NCBI GenBank assembly: GCA_017435665.1
Contig: JAFSEP010000041.1
Coordinates: forward strand, 1-64,000
Source: Clostridia bacterium
GTDB taxonomy: Bacteria; Bacillota; Clostridia; Oscillospirales; Acutalibacteraceae
Reading direction: 5' to 3'
Length of the DNA: 64,000 nt
A model generated the notes under the pieces. That model was not told the DNA's origin. It worked only from the letters and a program-made list of their open reading frames with translations, and made no database searches. Both the position numbers and the translations under genes were made by a program. Numbering within the stretch: the stretch's first letter is position 1; the number at the start of each line of letters is the position of its first letter. Positions 22,135-31,394 of this stretch are shown here, piece by piece.

Positions 22135-23406
22135 TCAGTTCACAAAATCAAATTCAAAATCGTAAATGCTTACGGTATCTCCTTCCTGAATGCCCTTTTC
22201 TCTCAAAGCATCAATAATACCGCTTGACTGCAGTACTCTCTGGAAATACTGTAAGGATTCATAGTCATCAAGATCCGTTTTGCACAGTATCTTTATAAGC
22301 CACTGTGCCTCAACCATATATACATCGTCCTCAACAGTGATAGTGAAGCCGGTATTTGCCTTTTTCAGCAGAGTTTCCATAGGAATTTCCTCGGATTCAT
22401 ACTGCTTTATGGGCGGAAGCGTTGCAAGCATTTTGGCAGCAGCGTTTATGACAGGCTGTGTACCTTCACTTATGGGGGCGCACATTTCATAGTATTCGTA
22501 GCCCTTTGACTCAATATACTCTCTGAATGCTGTAAGCTGTTCGTCTGTTGCAAGGTCAATCTTGTTTCCTACAACAATCTGAGGTCTCTTTGCAAGCTCG
22601 CTGTCAAAGCGTTCAAGCTCGAGATTGATTTTTTCAAAGTCCTCAATGGGGTCTCTTCCCTCGCTTCCCGCCACATCGACTATGTGAATAAGCATTCTGC
22701 ATCTCTCAACATGTCTGAGGAATTCGTGACCCAGACCGATACCGTCACTTGCGCCTTCAATAAGACCGGGAATATCTGCTATAACGAATGAGGTGCCTTC
22801 GCCAAGGGATACAACACCAAGCACGGGTGTAATTGTTGTGAAATGATAATCGGCAATAATCGGCTTTGCCTGACTTACAACCGAAATAAAGCTCGATTTG
22901 CCTACATTGGGGAAGCCAAGCAAACCAACGTCTGCAAGAAGCTTCAGCTCAAGCACAACCTCCCATTCTTCACCCGGCGTGCCCGGCTTTGCGAATCGGG
23001 GTGTCTGTCTTGTGGGAGTGGCAAAATGGGGATTACCCCAACCGCCTCTGCCGCCCTTTGCAGCAATAAACGGCTCGTCCGAGGACATATCCGAAAGAAT
23101 AACACCGCTTTCGCATTCACGGATTATGGTACCTCTCGGCACGTAAATAATCAGGTCCTCACCTTTTCTTCCGTTTCGTCTGCCGCCCTGACCGTTGTTT
23201 CCGTTTTCAGCCTTGTATTTTCTTTTATACTTAAAATCTGCAAGTGTGGAAAGATTATCATCAACCTTAAAAACTATATCTCCGCCCTTGCCTCCATCGC
23301 CGCCGTCAGGACCTCCCGAAGCAACAAATTTCTCTCTGTGAAAGGCTACGGCACCGTCGCCGCCATTGCCCGCCTTTATCTTGATTTTCACCTTATCTAC
23401 AAACAT
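22135..23406 (-). CDS. obgE: Obg family GTPase
   Basis: 423 residues from the ATG at 23406 (MFVDKVKIKIKAGNGGDGAV); the upstream in-frame ATG has no advantage. Glycine-rich Obg domain 1-158, GTPase domain with G1 GFPNVGKSS, G3 DIPG and G4 NKID, and a C-terminal OCT domain (from about residue 340). It acts in 50S ribosome assembly and stress control. First gene of the minus-strand cluster obgE-mrnC-yitT-yhaM. Confidence 0.96.
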   Translation of the reverse strand: MFVDKVKIKIKAGNGGDGAVAFHREKFVASGGPDGGDGGKGGDIVFKVDDNLSTLADFKYKRKYKAENGNNGQGGRRNGRKGEDLIIYVPRGTIIRECESGVILSDMSSDEPFIAAKGGRGGWGNPHFATPTRQTPRFAKPGTPGEEWEVVLELKLLADVGLLGFPNVGKSSFISVVSQAKPIIADYHFTTITPVLGVVSLGEGTSFVIADIPGLIEGASDGIGLGHEFLRHVERCRMLIHIVDVAGSEGRDPIEDFEKINLELERFDSELAKRPQIVVGNKIDLATDEQLTAFREYIESKGYEYYEMCAPISEGTQPVINAAAKMLATLPPIKQYESEEIPMETLLKKANTGFTITVEDDVYMVEAQWLIKILCKTDLDDYESLQYFQRVLQSSGIIDALREKGIQEGDTVSIYDFEFDFVN

Positions 23407-23555
23407 AATGTGTCTCCTGAACATAGTTATCCATAATATATCAATTTAATTATACAACAAATCGGACAAATAATAAATACCTTTTTTAAAATATTTAAAG
23501 TATTTATCATCACAGATAATACAGGTAATCGTAAAATACCGGAATCTTATAAAAT

Positions 23556-23600
23556 AAAAACGTGAAGTCCAAGGGTGACCATGGGACACTTCACGTTTTT
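23556..23600. terminator. Symmetric terminator between obgE and the TerB-like gene
   Basis: 13-bp inverted repeat (AAAAACGTGAAGT with ACTTCACGTTTTT) around a 19-nt loop. On the minus strand it lies just after the TerB-like gene. Confidence 0.65.
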
Positions 23601-23614
23601 ATGTATTCTTATTT

Positions 23615-24028
23615 CTAAACTATAAGCCTTCTGATAAGCTCATTCTCATCAGGTGCTACCGTCATATCGCAGGCACACAGAAGTGAAAGAAAATAAGCAA
23701 TTTCACTTTTGGCTTCAATGTCCAGAGTGTCGATTATATCCTCAAGAATATCAACAAGGGTTTCGTCTGTTTCACAGATATAGTTGAAGAACACATCATC
23801 ATCTATCCCCAGCACATCCATAACAAAGGACTGTTCAAGAACGGAAAACTGTCTGTCTGTTGCAACGGCTGCAACAGCAAGTCCCGTCACAAAGCTCTTT
23901 GGGTCGGAATCTCCCTTATAAACAATTCCGAACTCTCTGATTCTTTCATAGCATTTCCTTGCTTCGCTGACAAGCTCGTCATACTCCATGTCAACAACGC
24001 TTTGAAAAAGCTCGCTCCATAATTTCAT
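23615..24028 (-). CDS. Hypothetical protein, possibly TerB-like
   Basis: 137 residues, all helical and acidic. The segment VATDRQFSVLEQSFVMDVLGIDDD and the C-terminal AYFLSLLCACDMTVAPDENELI recall TerB-like helical bundles (weak). No membrane segment. It stands alone between a terminator and a gene-poor stretch. Function unknown. Confidence 0.5.
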   Translation of the reverse strand: MKLWSELFQSVVDMEYDELVSEARKCYERIREFGIVYKGDSDPKSFVTGLAVAAVATDRQFSVLEQSFVMDVLGIDDDVFFNYICETDETLVDILEDIIDTLDIEAKSEIAYFLSLLCACDMTVAPDENELIRRLIV

Positions 24029-24423
24029 TTTTCTTTTCCTCTCTTTATCTTTTTATATTCTCAGAAGCGATACTGCCTCTTATATTTCCATTATAACCCA
24101 AGACTTCAGGCAAATCAAGAATAATACAAACACATAAAAAAATATAATTAATGTTCAGAAATTATAAAACTAAAACAGGAAAGTCTGTGTCGATGAACTC
24201 ATAGAGCTCCTTAGCACCTGATGCGTCAACACCGCAATTAAAAATATGAATAAAATAAGGCTGATTGCAAACTGAAAAGTAAAAACAAAGCTGTTCGGAA
24301 TTCGCACGAAAAAATTTTTTGAAAAAATCTGTAAATTATTGCAATAAAACTCAGCGTTGACGCATTATTATAACGAAGGCCGGTAAAAACGGTTGTAAAA
24401 AATAAAAAAAGGAAGTGTTTTAA
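24029..24423. other. Gene-poor stretch with a possible gene remnant on the minus strand
   Basis: No intact gene. On the minus strand, about 24340 down to a stop at 24163, an open frame without a start codon encodes a protein-like end including CGVDASGAKELYEFIDTD. It may be the C-terminal scar of a lost gene. The stretch otherwise holds the upstream region of the PepSY gene. No clear promoter was found. Confidence 0.35.
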
Positions 24424-25005
24424 ATGGCAAAAACAACAAAAAAAGCATTATCACTCGCACTCTCAGTAGTTTTAGTATTCTCACTCACAATTGCTTTTGC
24501 AATGACTATCACAATATATGCCGCATTAAACATTGACGGAGCAAAGCAAATCGCTCTTGATGATGCAGGCTTATCTTCGGCAGAAGTATTCTTCTCAGAA
24601 GCAAAAGCTGACAGACAGGGCTTTGATATTGAGTTTCGTTCAGGTCAGGCAGAATACGATTATGAAATTTCAAAGGACGGAAAAATCCTGAGCGTATCCT
24701 ATGACTCAAACAAGAGAGTAAACGGAAGCAGAAGTCTTGATGCTGAAGCTGCAAAGAGCGCCGCACTTTCATTTGCGGGCGCAAAAGCTTCGGACGTTGA
24801 AAGACTCCGCAGTGAATATGATGATAATGAATACGAGATTTCATTCACCTACGGAGAAAAGGAATATGACGTTAATGTCTCTGCAGTTGACGGAAGCATA
24901 CTTGAATATGACTATGAGGTTGTTCAGAGCTCAGGCGGAATTTTCGCAGCAATATCAGCCTTCTTCCAAAGAATATTCGCTTTCTTCTCGGGATTTTTTG
25001 CATAA
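24424..25005 (+). CDS. Secreted PepSY-domain protein
   Basis: 193 residues. Signal peptide 1-34 (LALSVVLVFSLTIAFA). Two tandem PepSY domains: LNIDGAKQIALDDAGL ... YDYEISKDGKILSVSYD, and LDAEAAKSAALSFAGA ... YDVNVSAVDGSILEYDYE. PepSY domains bind or inhibit peptidases outside the membrane (family knowledge). A short amphipathic, Phe-rich tail (AISAFFQRIFAFFSGFFA) could dock on the membrane. The start has AAAGGAAG upstream. It is a single gene, followed by a strong terminator. Confidence 0.85.
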   Translation: MAKTTKKALSLALSVVLVFSLTIAFAMTITIYAALNIDGAKQIALDDAGLSSAEVFFSEAKADRQGFDIEFRSGQAEYDYEISKDGKILSVSYDSNKRVNGSRSLDAEAAKSAALSFAGAKASDVERLRSEYDDNEYEISFTYGEKEYDVNVSAVDGSILEYDYEVVQSSGGIFAAISAFFQRIFAFFSGFFA

Positions 25006-25048
25006 GATAGCGACAGTTGAAACTCCCGATTCCTCTTAATAACCAACA

Positions 25049-25082
25049 CAAAAGCCGCCGTTTTTAAAACGGCGGCTTTTGT
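25049..25082. terminator. Bidirectional terminator
   Basis: ACAAAAGCCGCCGTTT pairs perfectly with AAACGGCGGCTTTTGT around a TTA loop. It serves both the plus-strand PepSY gene and the minus-strand DUF4097-type gene. Confidence 0.8.
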
Positions 25083-25090
25083 CATATACA

Positions 25091-25912
25091 TTATTCAGCT
25101 GTATCAAAATTTATTTTCACGTTTCCGATTCCGCCCTCAACCTTGATAAAATGCTTTCCGTTTCCGGTGGTAACCTCATTATCCACTCTTTCACCGTCAA
25201 TTTTGAGAACACCGATACCGGCTTCGGCATCAACAGTATAAAGTTCCCTGCCCGAGAGCATATTAAGGTCAAGCTCACCGACACCGGCGTCTATTTCGCT
25301 TTTTCCTGTTATGTCTGCATTTATCTCAGCCTTACCGACACCGTGAGACAATTCAAGATTATTCAGCTTACCCCTTTCAATGCTCAACTCACCTATTCCG
25401 CAATCTATTTCTGCGTTCTGAGTAACGGTGATATCCTGAATGTTTACACTTCCTGCACCGAGATCGAAATTAATGCTTTCAGCCCCGAGCTTTTCAATAA
25501 AGAGCGAGCTTGCACCAGTATTGATCAAAACCTTATTAAGCGTTTCCCCGTCGGGAACCTTCAGCAGCACAGTGCCGTTATTGCCCACATCAAAAATGTT
25601 ATGGCTTTTTTCTTTAATCCGGAGCCTTCCGTTTTCGTCATCAATACTCATTTTATTGAAATTGCTGTGAACCTCAAACTTTTCACCGATTTCTATCCTG
25701 AGGGTTGCAGTATCAACGGTAATCTCCACCGTTTCTATGTTCTGACCGATATCATAAACCGTCATTTCTCCTACGGTCTCGTTTCTGTCCTTAAAATCGG
25801 TTATAAGGGTTATACCGAGAATAAGCTGTGCAATTCCGGAAAAAATACCTACTATCAACGCCACAGCCAAGGCCATAGCGGCATACTTTATAATCCTCTG
25901 AGCCGTTGTCAT
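25091..25912 (-). CDS. Membrane-anchored DUF4097-type beta-repeat protein
   Basis: 273 residues. One membrane segment at about 10-34 (YAAMALAVALIVGIFSGIAQLILGI), then a repetitive right-handed beta-helix-like domain with many short strands (LIEKLGAESINFDLGAGSVNIQD type, INTGASSL, IDCGIGELSI, IDAGVGELDL). This is the DUF4097 adhesin-like pattern. Such genes often sit with LiaF-like or PspC genes under envelope-stress control. Its ATG overlaps the stop of the LiaF-like gene (4 nt). Function unknown. Confidence 0.8.
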   Translation of the reverse strand: MTTAQRIIKYAAMALAVALIVGIFSGIAQLILGITLITDFKDRNETVGEMTVYDIGQNIETVEITVDTATLRIEIGEKFEVHSNFNKMSIDDENGRLRIKEKSHNIFDVGNNGTVLLKVPDGETLNKVLINTGASSLFIEKLGAESINFDLGAGSVNIQDITVTQNAEIDCGIGELSIERGKLNNLELSHGVGKAEINADITGKSEIDAGVGELDLNMLSGRELYTVDAEAGIGVLKIDGERVDNEVTTGNGKHFIKVEGGIGNVKINFDTAE

Positions 25913-26592
25913 TTGATATCAACTCCTCCGAAAAGACATACCGCATTAACATAAAGGGTGGGTGCCTCTCCTACGGGATCGTGAACGCCCTTCTCTGACA
26001 CACCGCCGAATATGGACGTTGACCTGATTTTTACCCTGACGTAATCGGGAACAAATATATCCACACCGCCGAATATGGCATTGACATCAATAACAGCGTC
26101 TTCATTTATTACGGCATTTCTCAGATCACATTCAACACCACCGAAAATAGCCGAAAGGTCTGTGCCTGTAAAGGTTTGTCCGTTGAAATCAACCTTCTGT
26201 CCGGAAAAGGCTGAAAAATAGGCTTTGTTTCCGCTTTTGCCCTTATGAAGCTCTTTTATTTTTTTGCCTGCCTGTCCGCTGAAGGCATCCTTGAAAATAA
26301 ATGCGATACCGATAATAACAAGAATGGCAGGTACAAGGAGCTTACCCATAAGCTCAATGTCAAGAAGATCCTGACAGACAAGAAGCAGCACCACACCGAT
26401 GATAACACCGATAAGATTACCCAGTCTGCCATGGGTTTTGAAAAGCTCAATAGTGCAGGGCACTATGATAAATAAAGTCCACCAACCGTCAAAAAAGAGG
26501 TTGATATCCGTGATTTCAAGGGCATTGAGTCCGAAAACCACACCTACTGCCACAAACACAAGACCCCATAAAATATTTCTCATTCTGTTCAT
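25909..26592 (-). CDS. LiaF-like envelope-stress membrane protein
   Basis: 227 residues. Four predicted membrane segments lie in residues 5-105 (LVFVAVGVVFGLNAL, WWTLFIIVPCTIELF, NLIGVIIGVVLLLVCQ, LLVPAILVIIGIAFIF). The C-terminal domain has three FGG turns (SAIFGGVECDL, NAIFGGVDIFV, CLFGGVDIK) typical of the cell-wall-active antibiotic response domain of LiaF/VraT-type proteins. LiaF restrains the LiaRS two-component system, but no kinase/regulator pair is nearby. Paired with the DUF4097-type gene. Confidence 0.82.
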   Translation of the reverse strand: MNRMRNILWGLVFVAVGVVFGLNALEITDINLFFDGWWTLFIIVPCTIELFKTHGRLGNLIGVIIGVVLLLVCQDLLDIELMGKLLVPAILVIIGIAFIFKDAFSGQAGKKIKELHKGKSGNKAYFSAFSGQKVDFNGQTFTGTDLSAIFGGVECDLRNAVINEDAVIDVNAIFGGVDIFVPDYVRVKIRSTSIFGGVSEKGVHDPVGEAPTLYVNAVCLFGGVDIK

Positions 26593-26609
26593 TTGTCAGC
26601 TTCCTTTCA

Positions 26610-28652
26610 TTATTTCTGCTCAGCTTTGGTGTAAAGCTCGCCTTTTTTGATATTCATTCCCTTCGCATCCATCATTTCCGAAACCGTTACAAGCTGATAG
26701 CCTTCTTCAATCAACCACGGAATAATCTTTTTCGATGCCGCTGCCGTAGACTCATACAAATCGTGCATAAGAACTATGGAGCCATCCTTTACTCCGTTTT
26801 TAGTTTTCGCAATAACTGAGGATGCATTTCTGTATTTCCAGTCGAGCGTATCCACAGACCAGTTGATAAGTGGGTATTCAACGTATTTTTTCACCTTGTC
26901 ATCCACCGCACCGCCCGGGGCTCTTACAAGCACGGGGCTTTTGCCGATAACAGCCTCAACTGCTTTATTTGTCTTGCTGATTTCGCTCTGTATTTCTTTC
27001 TTTTTTGCTTTTGTAAGATTGGTGTGTGCAAAGGTATGGTTTGCAATCTCACAGCCCGCCTTATCCGCCTTCTTAATGCAGTCCTCAAATTCCTCTGTTC
27101 TTGAGCCCACAATAAAGAAGGTTGCTCTTGCATTATGCTTTTTTAGTGTCTTTATTATGGAATTTGTTACAGGTGCATAAGGCCCGTCGTCATATGTCAG
27201 AGCCACCATGGGCTTATCGGGGTCAACTGCATAGAGAGAAACCGACTTTCTCATAAGACTTTCATTTTCATCGTCAACCCATGCCTTTATTCTGTATCTC
27301 GCCTTTTCTCCGTAGGTAACGCTTTTATCAATACAGCTTACGGTTCCGTCACCCTTTACGGCATCGATTTCTGTCCATTCCTCTTCACCGGACATTTTTC
27401 TGTAAATGCGGTATTCGGCTGCGCCCGATGACTTTGTCCAGCTGAGCTTTACTCCCGAGGGAGAATTTTTCACCTGCAGAACAGGAGTTGCAACAAACAG
27501 ACGGCTTTCATCATTTTCGATGTATGCACTTGCATACTCTCCTATCGCCTGACTTACGGTATAGCTGTAACTCTTACCGCTTTCCGCCGTAGTATCTGTA
27601 TATGCCTCCTGATTTCCGTCAGCTGATGCCCACACGGGAATCCATTCTTTTTCCCCCTGAGTTTTTCTCAGAATTATGTATCCGTCTATGCCTTCGTTTT
27701 TATACCAGCTGACGTGAAAGCCGTTTTCTCTGAGCTCAACATTCTTTATCAATGTCGGAGAAATGAAGAAGGTTTTGGCAGTTATATTGTTATAATTGCT
27801 TTTCAGCTCTCCTGCATAGGTGTTTACCTTGTATTCGTAAAACGTTCTGTCGCCGATATCCTTGTCGCAAAAGCTTACGGTTTTCGGGTCACTGACGGTG
27901 GCTATCCTTTTCCACTCATCATTTTCACCGTTTCGTCTGTAAATCTCATATCCCTCAACAGCACTGACCTCATCCCACGAAACTTTTATTCCTTCTAAGG
28001 TGTTTTCGGCTTTTACGTTTTCCGTTGCAGGAATAAAGTCGATTTTAATTTCACCCGCAGATTCGCTGCTGTATTCTCCTATGTATGCCACAACGGTGTA
28101 GCAATATGTATCGGCAAGGATAACGGAGGCATCACAGTATTCCGTAACTCCCCACTGAACACGTGCCACAGGCTGGGCTTCTCCTTCATCACCTGTTTTC
28201 CTGAATATGCCGTACCCGTCAGCCTTTTCCGTGGCCGACCATTTCAGTGCCACTCCGTTAACGGTATTGTCACAGCCCGTTATGGCAGGCGGAGCAACAT
28301 AAACCTGCTTTTTCTCACTCTTATAAAAGGATTTTCCTGAGGAGCTGAACGCCACAACACTGTAAGTATATTCTCCTGCGTTTTCAATTTCCTCGTCATT
28401 ATAGCTGTCCGAGTTAATAACGGTTGCCGCTTTTTTGCTTTTCCCGTTATGCTCTTTGAAAATATAGTATCCGTCAGCACCTTCTGTATTGTCCCAAATG
28501 ATACGGATATAACCGTTTTTGTTTTCCGTGGTGAATTGTGTTTCCTCAAGACTGAAATCATAAGTCCTGATAAAAAACACCGCACAAGCTGTCACAATCC
28601 CGATGAGAAGGACAGAAAGTGCGGCAATAATTCTCTTTTTGTTCTTTTTCAT
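26610..28652 (-). CDS. Polysaccharide deacetylase with five fibronectin type III domains
   Basis: 680 residues. N-terminal membrane segment (8-28). About residues 30-475 hold five FN3-like repeats, each with a GADGYYIFKE-type strand (GYGIFRK, GYEIYRR, GYIILRK, EYRIYRK). From about 485 comes a NodB/CE4 catalytic domain: TYDDGP, NHTFAHTNL (metal His pair), RAPGG, DTLDW and IVLMHD. It would remove acetyl groups from cell-wall peptidoglycan or another N-acetylated glycan at the surface. It lies 17 nt upstream of the LiaF-like gene, suggesting an envelope operon. Confidence 0.9.
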   Translation of the reverse strand: MKKNKKRIIAALSVLLIGIVTACAVFFIRTYDFSLEETQFTTENKNGYIRIIWDNTEGADGYYIFKEHNGKSKKAATVINSDSYNDEEIENAGEYTYSVVAFSSSGKSFYKSEKKQVYVAPPAITGCDNTVNGVALKWSATEKADGYGIFRKTGDEGEAQPVARVQWGVTEYCDASVILADTYCYTVVAYIGEYSSESAGEIKIDFIPATENVKAENTLEGIKVSWDEVSAVEGYEIYRRNGENDEWKRIATVSDPKTVSFCDKDIGDRTFYEYKVNTYAGELKSNYNNITAKTFFISPTLIKNVELRENGFHVSWYKNEGIDGYIILRKTQGEKEWIPVWASADGNQEAYTDTTAESGKSYSYTVSQAIGEYASAYIENDESRLFVATPVLQVKNSPSGVKLSWTKSSGAAEYRIYRKMSGEEEWTEIDAVKGDGTVSCIDKSVTYGEKARYRIKAWVDDENESLMRKSVSLYAVDPDKPMVALTYDDGPYAPVTNSIIKTLKKHNARATFFIVGSRTEEFEDCIKKADKAGCEIANHTFAHTNLTKAKKKEIQSEISKTNKAVEAVIGKSPVLVRAPGGAVDDKVKKYVEYPLINWSVDTLDWKYRNASSVIAKTKNGVKDGSIVLMHDLYESTAAASKKIIPWLIEEGYQLVTVSEMMDAKGMNIKKGELYTKAEQK

Positions 28653-28759
28653 AAATTTTCACTTTCCGCTTCTTTTTCTTTGATTATATACTATCATCAG
28701 CGAAAAATAAAGTCAATCAATAAACTATAAATTATGTAAAATTTTACTGCCGTTACTGT

Positions 28760-29362
28760 TTATTGACCGATAAGTCTTGCCCTGATTGTCAACCTTTGCC
28801 TGCCGCTGTATGTGCAGGTAAACAGGGTCAGGTCCCAACTGCCCTCAGCCAGCATTTCCTCTGTCTGATTGCTGTAAAGATAACCTATTTCCGTTACCTC
28901 ATAATTAAACACATTATTATCCGTATCGGTAAAGGTGATTTTATCTCCGGCTTCAAGGTCAAACATATGCCCCAGGTGAGAAACGTAGTCGTGACCTGCG
29001 ATTATCATATTATTAAGATATGCCGAGCCCGAATATCTGCAAGGGGCAATCTTCAGCTTTGAATTATCGCATTGACTGATTACGGGTAACGTCAGCCCTA
29101 TGGACTTGATTTTCAGAATTCCGATATACTCATTACCGTCAACGGTGCGTGTGGGCATTTCCATATGGGGATTCAGTATATAGTCGGGAATTTCATTTTC
29201 ATCTTTGCTTTCCGTAACAGACATATCAAGCTGTGCCAGAATATTCTCCGATGCCTTCTGCGCTCTGCTTTCGTCATAACGGTTATAAGCAATAAGGCTC
29301 AGGGCTGCTATAATAAGGCACAGCCCTGCCGCCATAAGAATATATCCTTTTTTATTCTTCAT
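28760..29362 (-). CDS. Class D-type sortase
   Basis: 200 residues from the ATG at 29362; a second in-frame ATG is at 29374. Anchor helix near the N-terminus (GYILMAAGLCLIIAALSLIAY). Sortase core with the catalytic His in IIAGHDYVSH, Cys in LTLFTCTYSG and Arg in RQRLTIRA. The lack of a C-terminal anchor and overall size fit class D. It would anchor an LPXTG substrate, perhaps the finished pilus, to the wall. It overlaps the end of the Cna-B pilin gene, so it is the last gene of the pilus operon. Confidence 0.85.
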   Translation of the reverse strand: MKNKKGYILMAAGLCLIIAALSLIAYNRYDESRAQKASENILAQLDMSVTESKDENEIPDYILNPHMEMPTRTVDGNEYIGILKIKSIGLTLPVISQCDNSKLKIAPCRYSGSAYLNNMIIAGHDYVSHLGHMFDLEAGDKITFTDTDNNVFNYEVTEIGYLYSNQTEEMLAEGSWDLTLFTCTYSGRQRLTIRARLIGQ

Positions 29363-30374
29363 TTTCAATCTCACTTTTTCTGTGTCTTACCCATCCTGCC
29401 ATAAACAAAACAAGACCTGCGCAGGCAAGATAAGGAACGGGCCACCTGAGCATACCCGTCTGAGGAAGATTCGGCTTTTTATCGCCCGTGGTCGCTTCCT
29501 CGCTATCTGTTGTGTCGTCTGATGAGGTTGTATCCTCGGGAGTATCGGTTTCATCAGGCACAGTTGTAGGCTCATCGGGTGTTTCCTTTGTGTTGGTTAT
29601 TATAAAGGTAATTCCTTCAAAGGATGTCAGCACCGTATATCCGTCAGGAGCACCTCGTTCTGCCACATAGTATCTGCTTTCCTTATCCAGATTATTCCAT
29701 GTGTGCCTCCAGAAATTCTCATTATTCAGGATAACGCTGTCTGCTACCTTTCCGTCTTTTATAAGGTCAACGGTAATTTCATCAGGTCTGTTTGTGCTTC
29801 CGTTGTCATCCCAGACCTTGAGAACCTTGAGCTTTCCACGGCCTGCCTGATCGGTATCACTTGCCTTAGGCCTTGCGGTCACGTCATAGTCTGCTGCTCC
29901 GTCTGCACCCTTTGCGGGCAGCTGAGCAATAAAGGGTTCCGTGGTATACTTAACTCCGTTAACGGTGGTGTCGTGACCGATAACAAGATAAAGCCCCCCC
30001 GTTATTCCCGTTCTGTTGTTCGGAAAAGCAGCCTTACCGTCTGCATCGGTAACAGCAGAATCATACGGCTTTATTCCGTCTCTTGCAATATATGAAGCCA
30101 TAGTCAAAGCAAGGCTGTGCATGGTCTCATTATCCGTTTTGCTGAAATCAAGTGCATAGTAGCTGAAGGGCGATATCGGTTTTATTTCGCCGTTACCGTT
30201 AACGGTTGCAATCTTATATATATCAAACTGTGCCTGAGATAACGGCAAGTCCTCATATTTATAATCAACCGTCAGATTTATTTTCCGTGCCGCAGATGCA
30301 GTGATTACAAGCATCTGTCCCACCAGAAGCATACAACACAGAAGCACAACGGTCAGTTTTTTCAGCTTTTTCAA
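29352..30374 (-). CDS. Cna-B domain LPXTG pilin or surface protein (minor pilin)
   Basis: 340 residues. Signal peptide 1-28. Residues 30-170 form a SpaA-like domain (LTVDYKYEDLPLSQAQFDIYKI). Residues about 180-265 form a Cna-B domain (KLKVLKVWDDNGSTNRPDEI ... YYVAERGAPDGYTV) with the Lys and Glu expected for an isopeptide bond. An acidic Thr-rich stalk (265-300) precedes the sorting signal LPQTG (303-307), a membrane helix and a charged tail. It lies between the two sortases, which suggests a base or tip pilin. Confidence 0.9.
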   Translation of the reverse strand: MKKLKKLTVVLLCCMLLVGQMLVITASAARKINLTVDYKYEDLPLSQAQFDIYKIATVNGNGEIKPISPFSYYALDFSKTDNETMHSLALTMASYIARDGIKPYDSAVTDADGKAAFPNNRTGITGGLYLVIGHDTTVNGVKYTTEPFIAQLPAKGADGAADYDVTARPKASDTDQAGRGKLKVLKVWDDNGSTNRPDEITVDLIKDGKVADSVILNNENFWRHTWNNLDKESRYYVAERGAPDGYTVLTSFEGITFIITNTKETPDEPTTVPDETDTPEDTTSSDDTTDSEEATTGDKKPNLPQTGMLRWPVPYLACAGLVLFMAGWVRHRKSEIENEE

Positions 30375-30406
30375 GAACTCACCGCCTTTCCTTCGGACTT
30401 TACTTT

Positions 30407-31234
30407 TTATTTTTTACGTTTTCTGTATTTAATCATAAGATAAATAAACAGTGCGAACAATATGGGCGCCGCAACAACAGGTGCCACAAGAACAGGGTCA
30501 ATCTGACTTGCATCTGCAGTTATAATAAGAACCTCATCCTCTGCAAGATTTTCAATTCTGTGACCTCTGACAAGAAGTCTGTGGGAATTGATACCGTAAG
30601 GAGTGCAGGTAACAAGTGTGCAATAGTCACCGCCCGAGATAATATTAAGATCCTCTGTTTCATGAGGCTCAACAATAAGTATCTGGTCAACCTGATATGT
30701 GAAGGTTTCCTTCAATACGTGAAGCATAAATACGTCACCTTCGCCCAGCTTATCAAGATTTGTGAAAAGCTTTGCTGAAGGCAGACCTCTGTGACCTGAA
30801 AGAACACAGTGTGTGCTTTCACCGCCAACGGGAAGTGCCGACCATTCAAGATGTCCCGTCGCAACCTGAAGCACCGCATCAGATACACCGTGATAAACGG
30901 GCAGAGAAACACCGATAATGGGAATATCAATATACGCCATAACGCCTGTTCCCGAGGGGTCGAGAAGCTTGTTATATACCTGCATTTCCGCATCAGAAAG
31001 AGAACGTCTGTTGCCCTTTGCGGAAATCATAGCGTTATACGCTTTGGCTTCACCGAGTATTCTGTTGTATTCGTCATCCTCAAGATTGTCAACCTGCTCC
31101 GTATAGGTTGCAATAGCTCTTGACTGATGAAGCGTGTTCCAATAGTTACTGAGTGTGGGATAAAGCAGAAGACCGAGGCCCACCACAAATATCAGCACAA
31201 GAATTATTGTTGACAAATGCTTTTTGATTTTCAT
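30407..31234 (-). CDS. Class C (pilus-polymerising) sortase
   Basis: 275 residues from the ATG at 31234 (MKIKKHLSTIILVL). The class C hallmark VGLGLLLYPTLSNYWN follows the N-terminal helix. Catalytic His lies in VLSGHRGLPSAKLF, Cys in TLVTCTPYG and Arg in SHRLLVRGHR. A second C-terminal membrane helix (VLVAPVVAAPILFALFIYLMI) is also typical. It links pilin subunits through the LPXTG threonine and a pilin lysine. The major pilin lies directly upstream and the minor pilin downstream. Confidence 0.93.
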   Translation of the reverse strand: MKIKKHLSTIILVLIFVVGLGLLLYPTLSNYWNTLHQSRAIATYTEQVDNLEDDEYNRILGEAKAYNAMISAKGNRRSLSDAEMQVYNKLLDPSGTGVMAYIDIPIIGVSLPVYHGVSDAVLQVATGHLEWSALPVGGESTHCVLSGHRGLPSAKLFTNLDKLGEGDVFMLHVLKETFTYQVDQILIVEPHETEDLNIISGGDYCTLVTCTPYGINSHRLLVRGHRIENLAEDEVLIITADASQIDPVLVAPVVAAPILFALFIYLMIKYRKRKK

Positions 31235-31245
31235 ATTTATTCTCC

Positions 31246-31302
31246 CGATTGGAAATTGAAAATATAAAACCGCTTTCAATTTTACATTTTCAATTTTCAA
31301 TC
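31246..31302. repeat. Long palindromic repeat between major pilin and sortase
   Basis: The arms 31246-31261 and 31286-31302 are near-perfect inverted repeats built on ATTGAAAAT and ATTTTCAAT, with more pairing inside. It may be a small mobile palindrome or an mRNA processing hairpin. Confidence 0.5.
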
Positions 31303-31317
31303 AGAATTACCTCTGCA

Positions 31318-31339
31318 CCCCGGGGCAGATGCCCCGGGG
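31318..31339. repeat. GC-rich perfect hairpin upstream of the sortase
   Basis: CCCCGGGGCA pairs with TGCCCCGGGG around GA, with no T run. It lies 55 nt after the major pilin stop. It may partly stop or process transcripts so that pilin is made in excess over sortase. Confidence 0.55.
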
Positions 31340-31394
31340 ATACAGTAAATGTAATCTGTGCTTATTTTTAAAAATTATATACAGATAAATTTAA

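Noticed and set aside
25079..25954. 291-residue plus-strand frame opposite the DUF4097-type gene
   Set aside because: Antisense shadow; the minus-strand frame has a membrane anchor, repeat strands and coupling to the LiaF-like gene.
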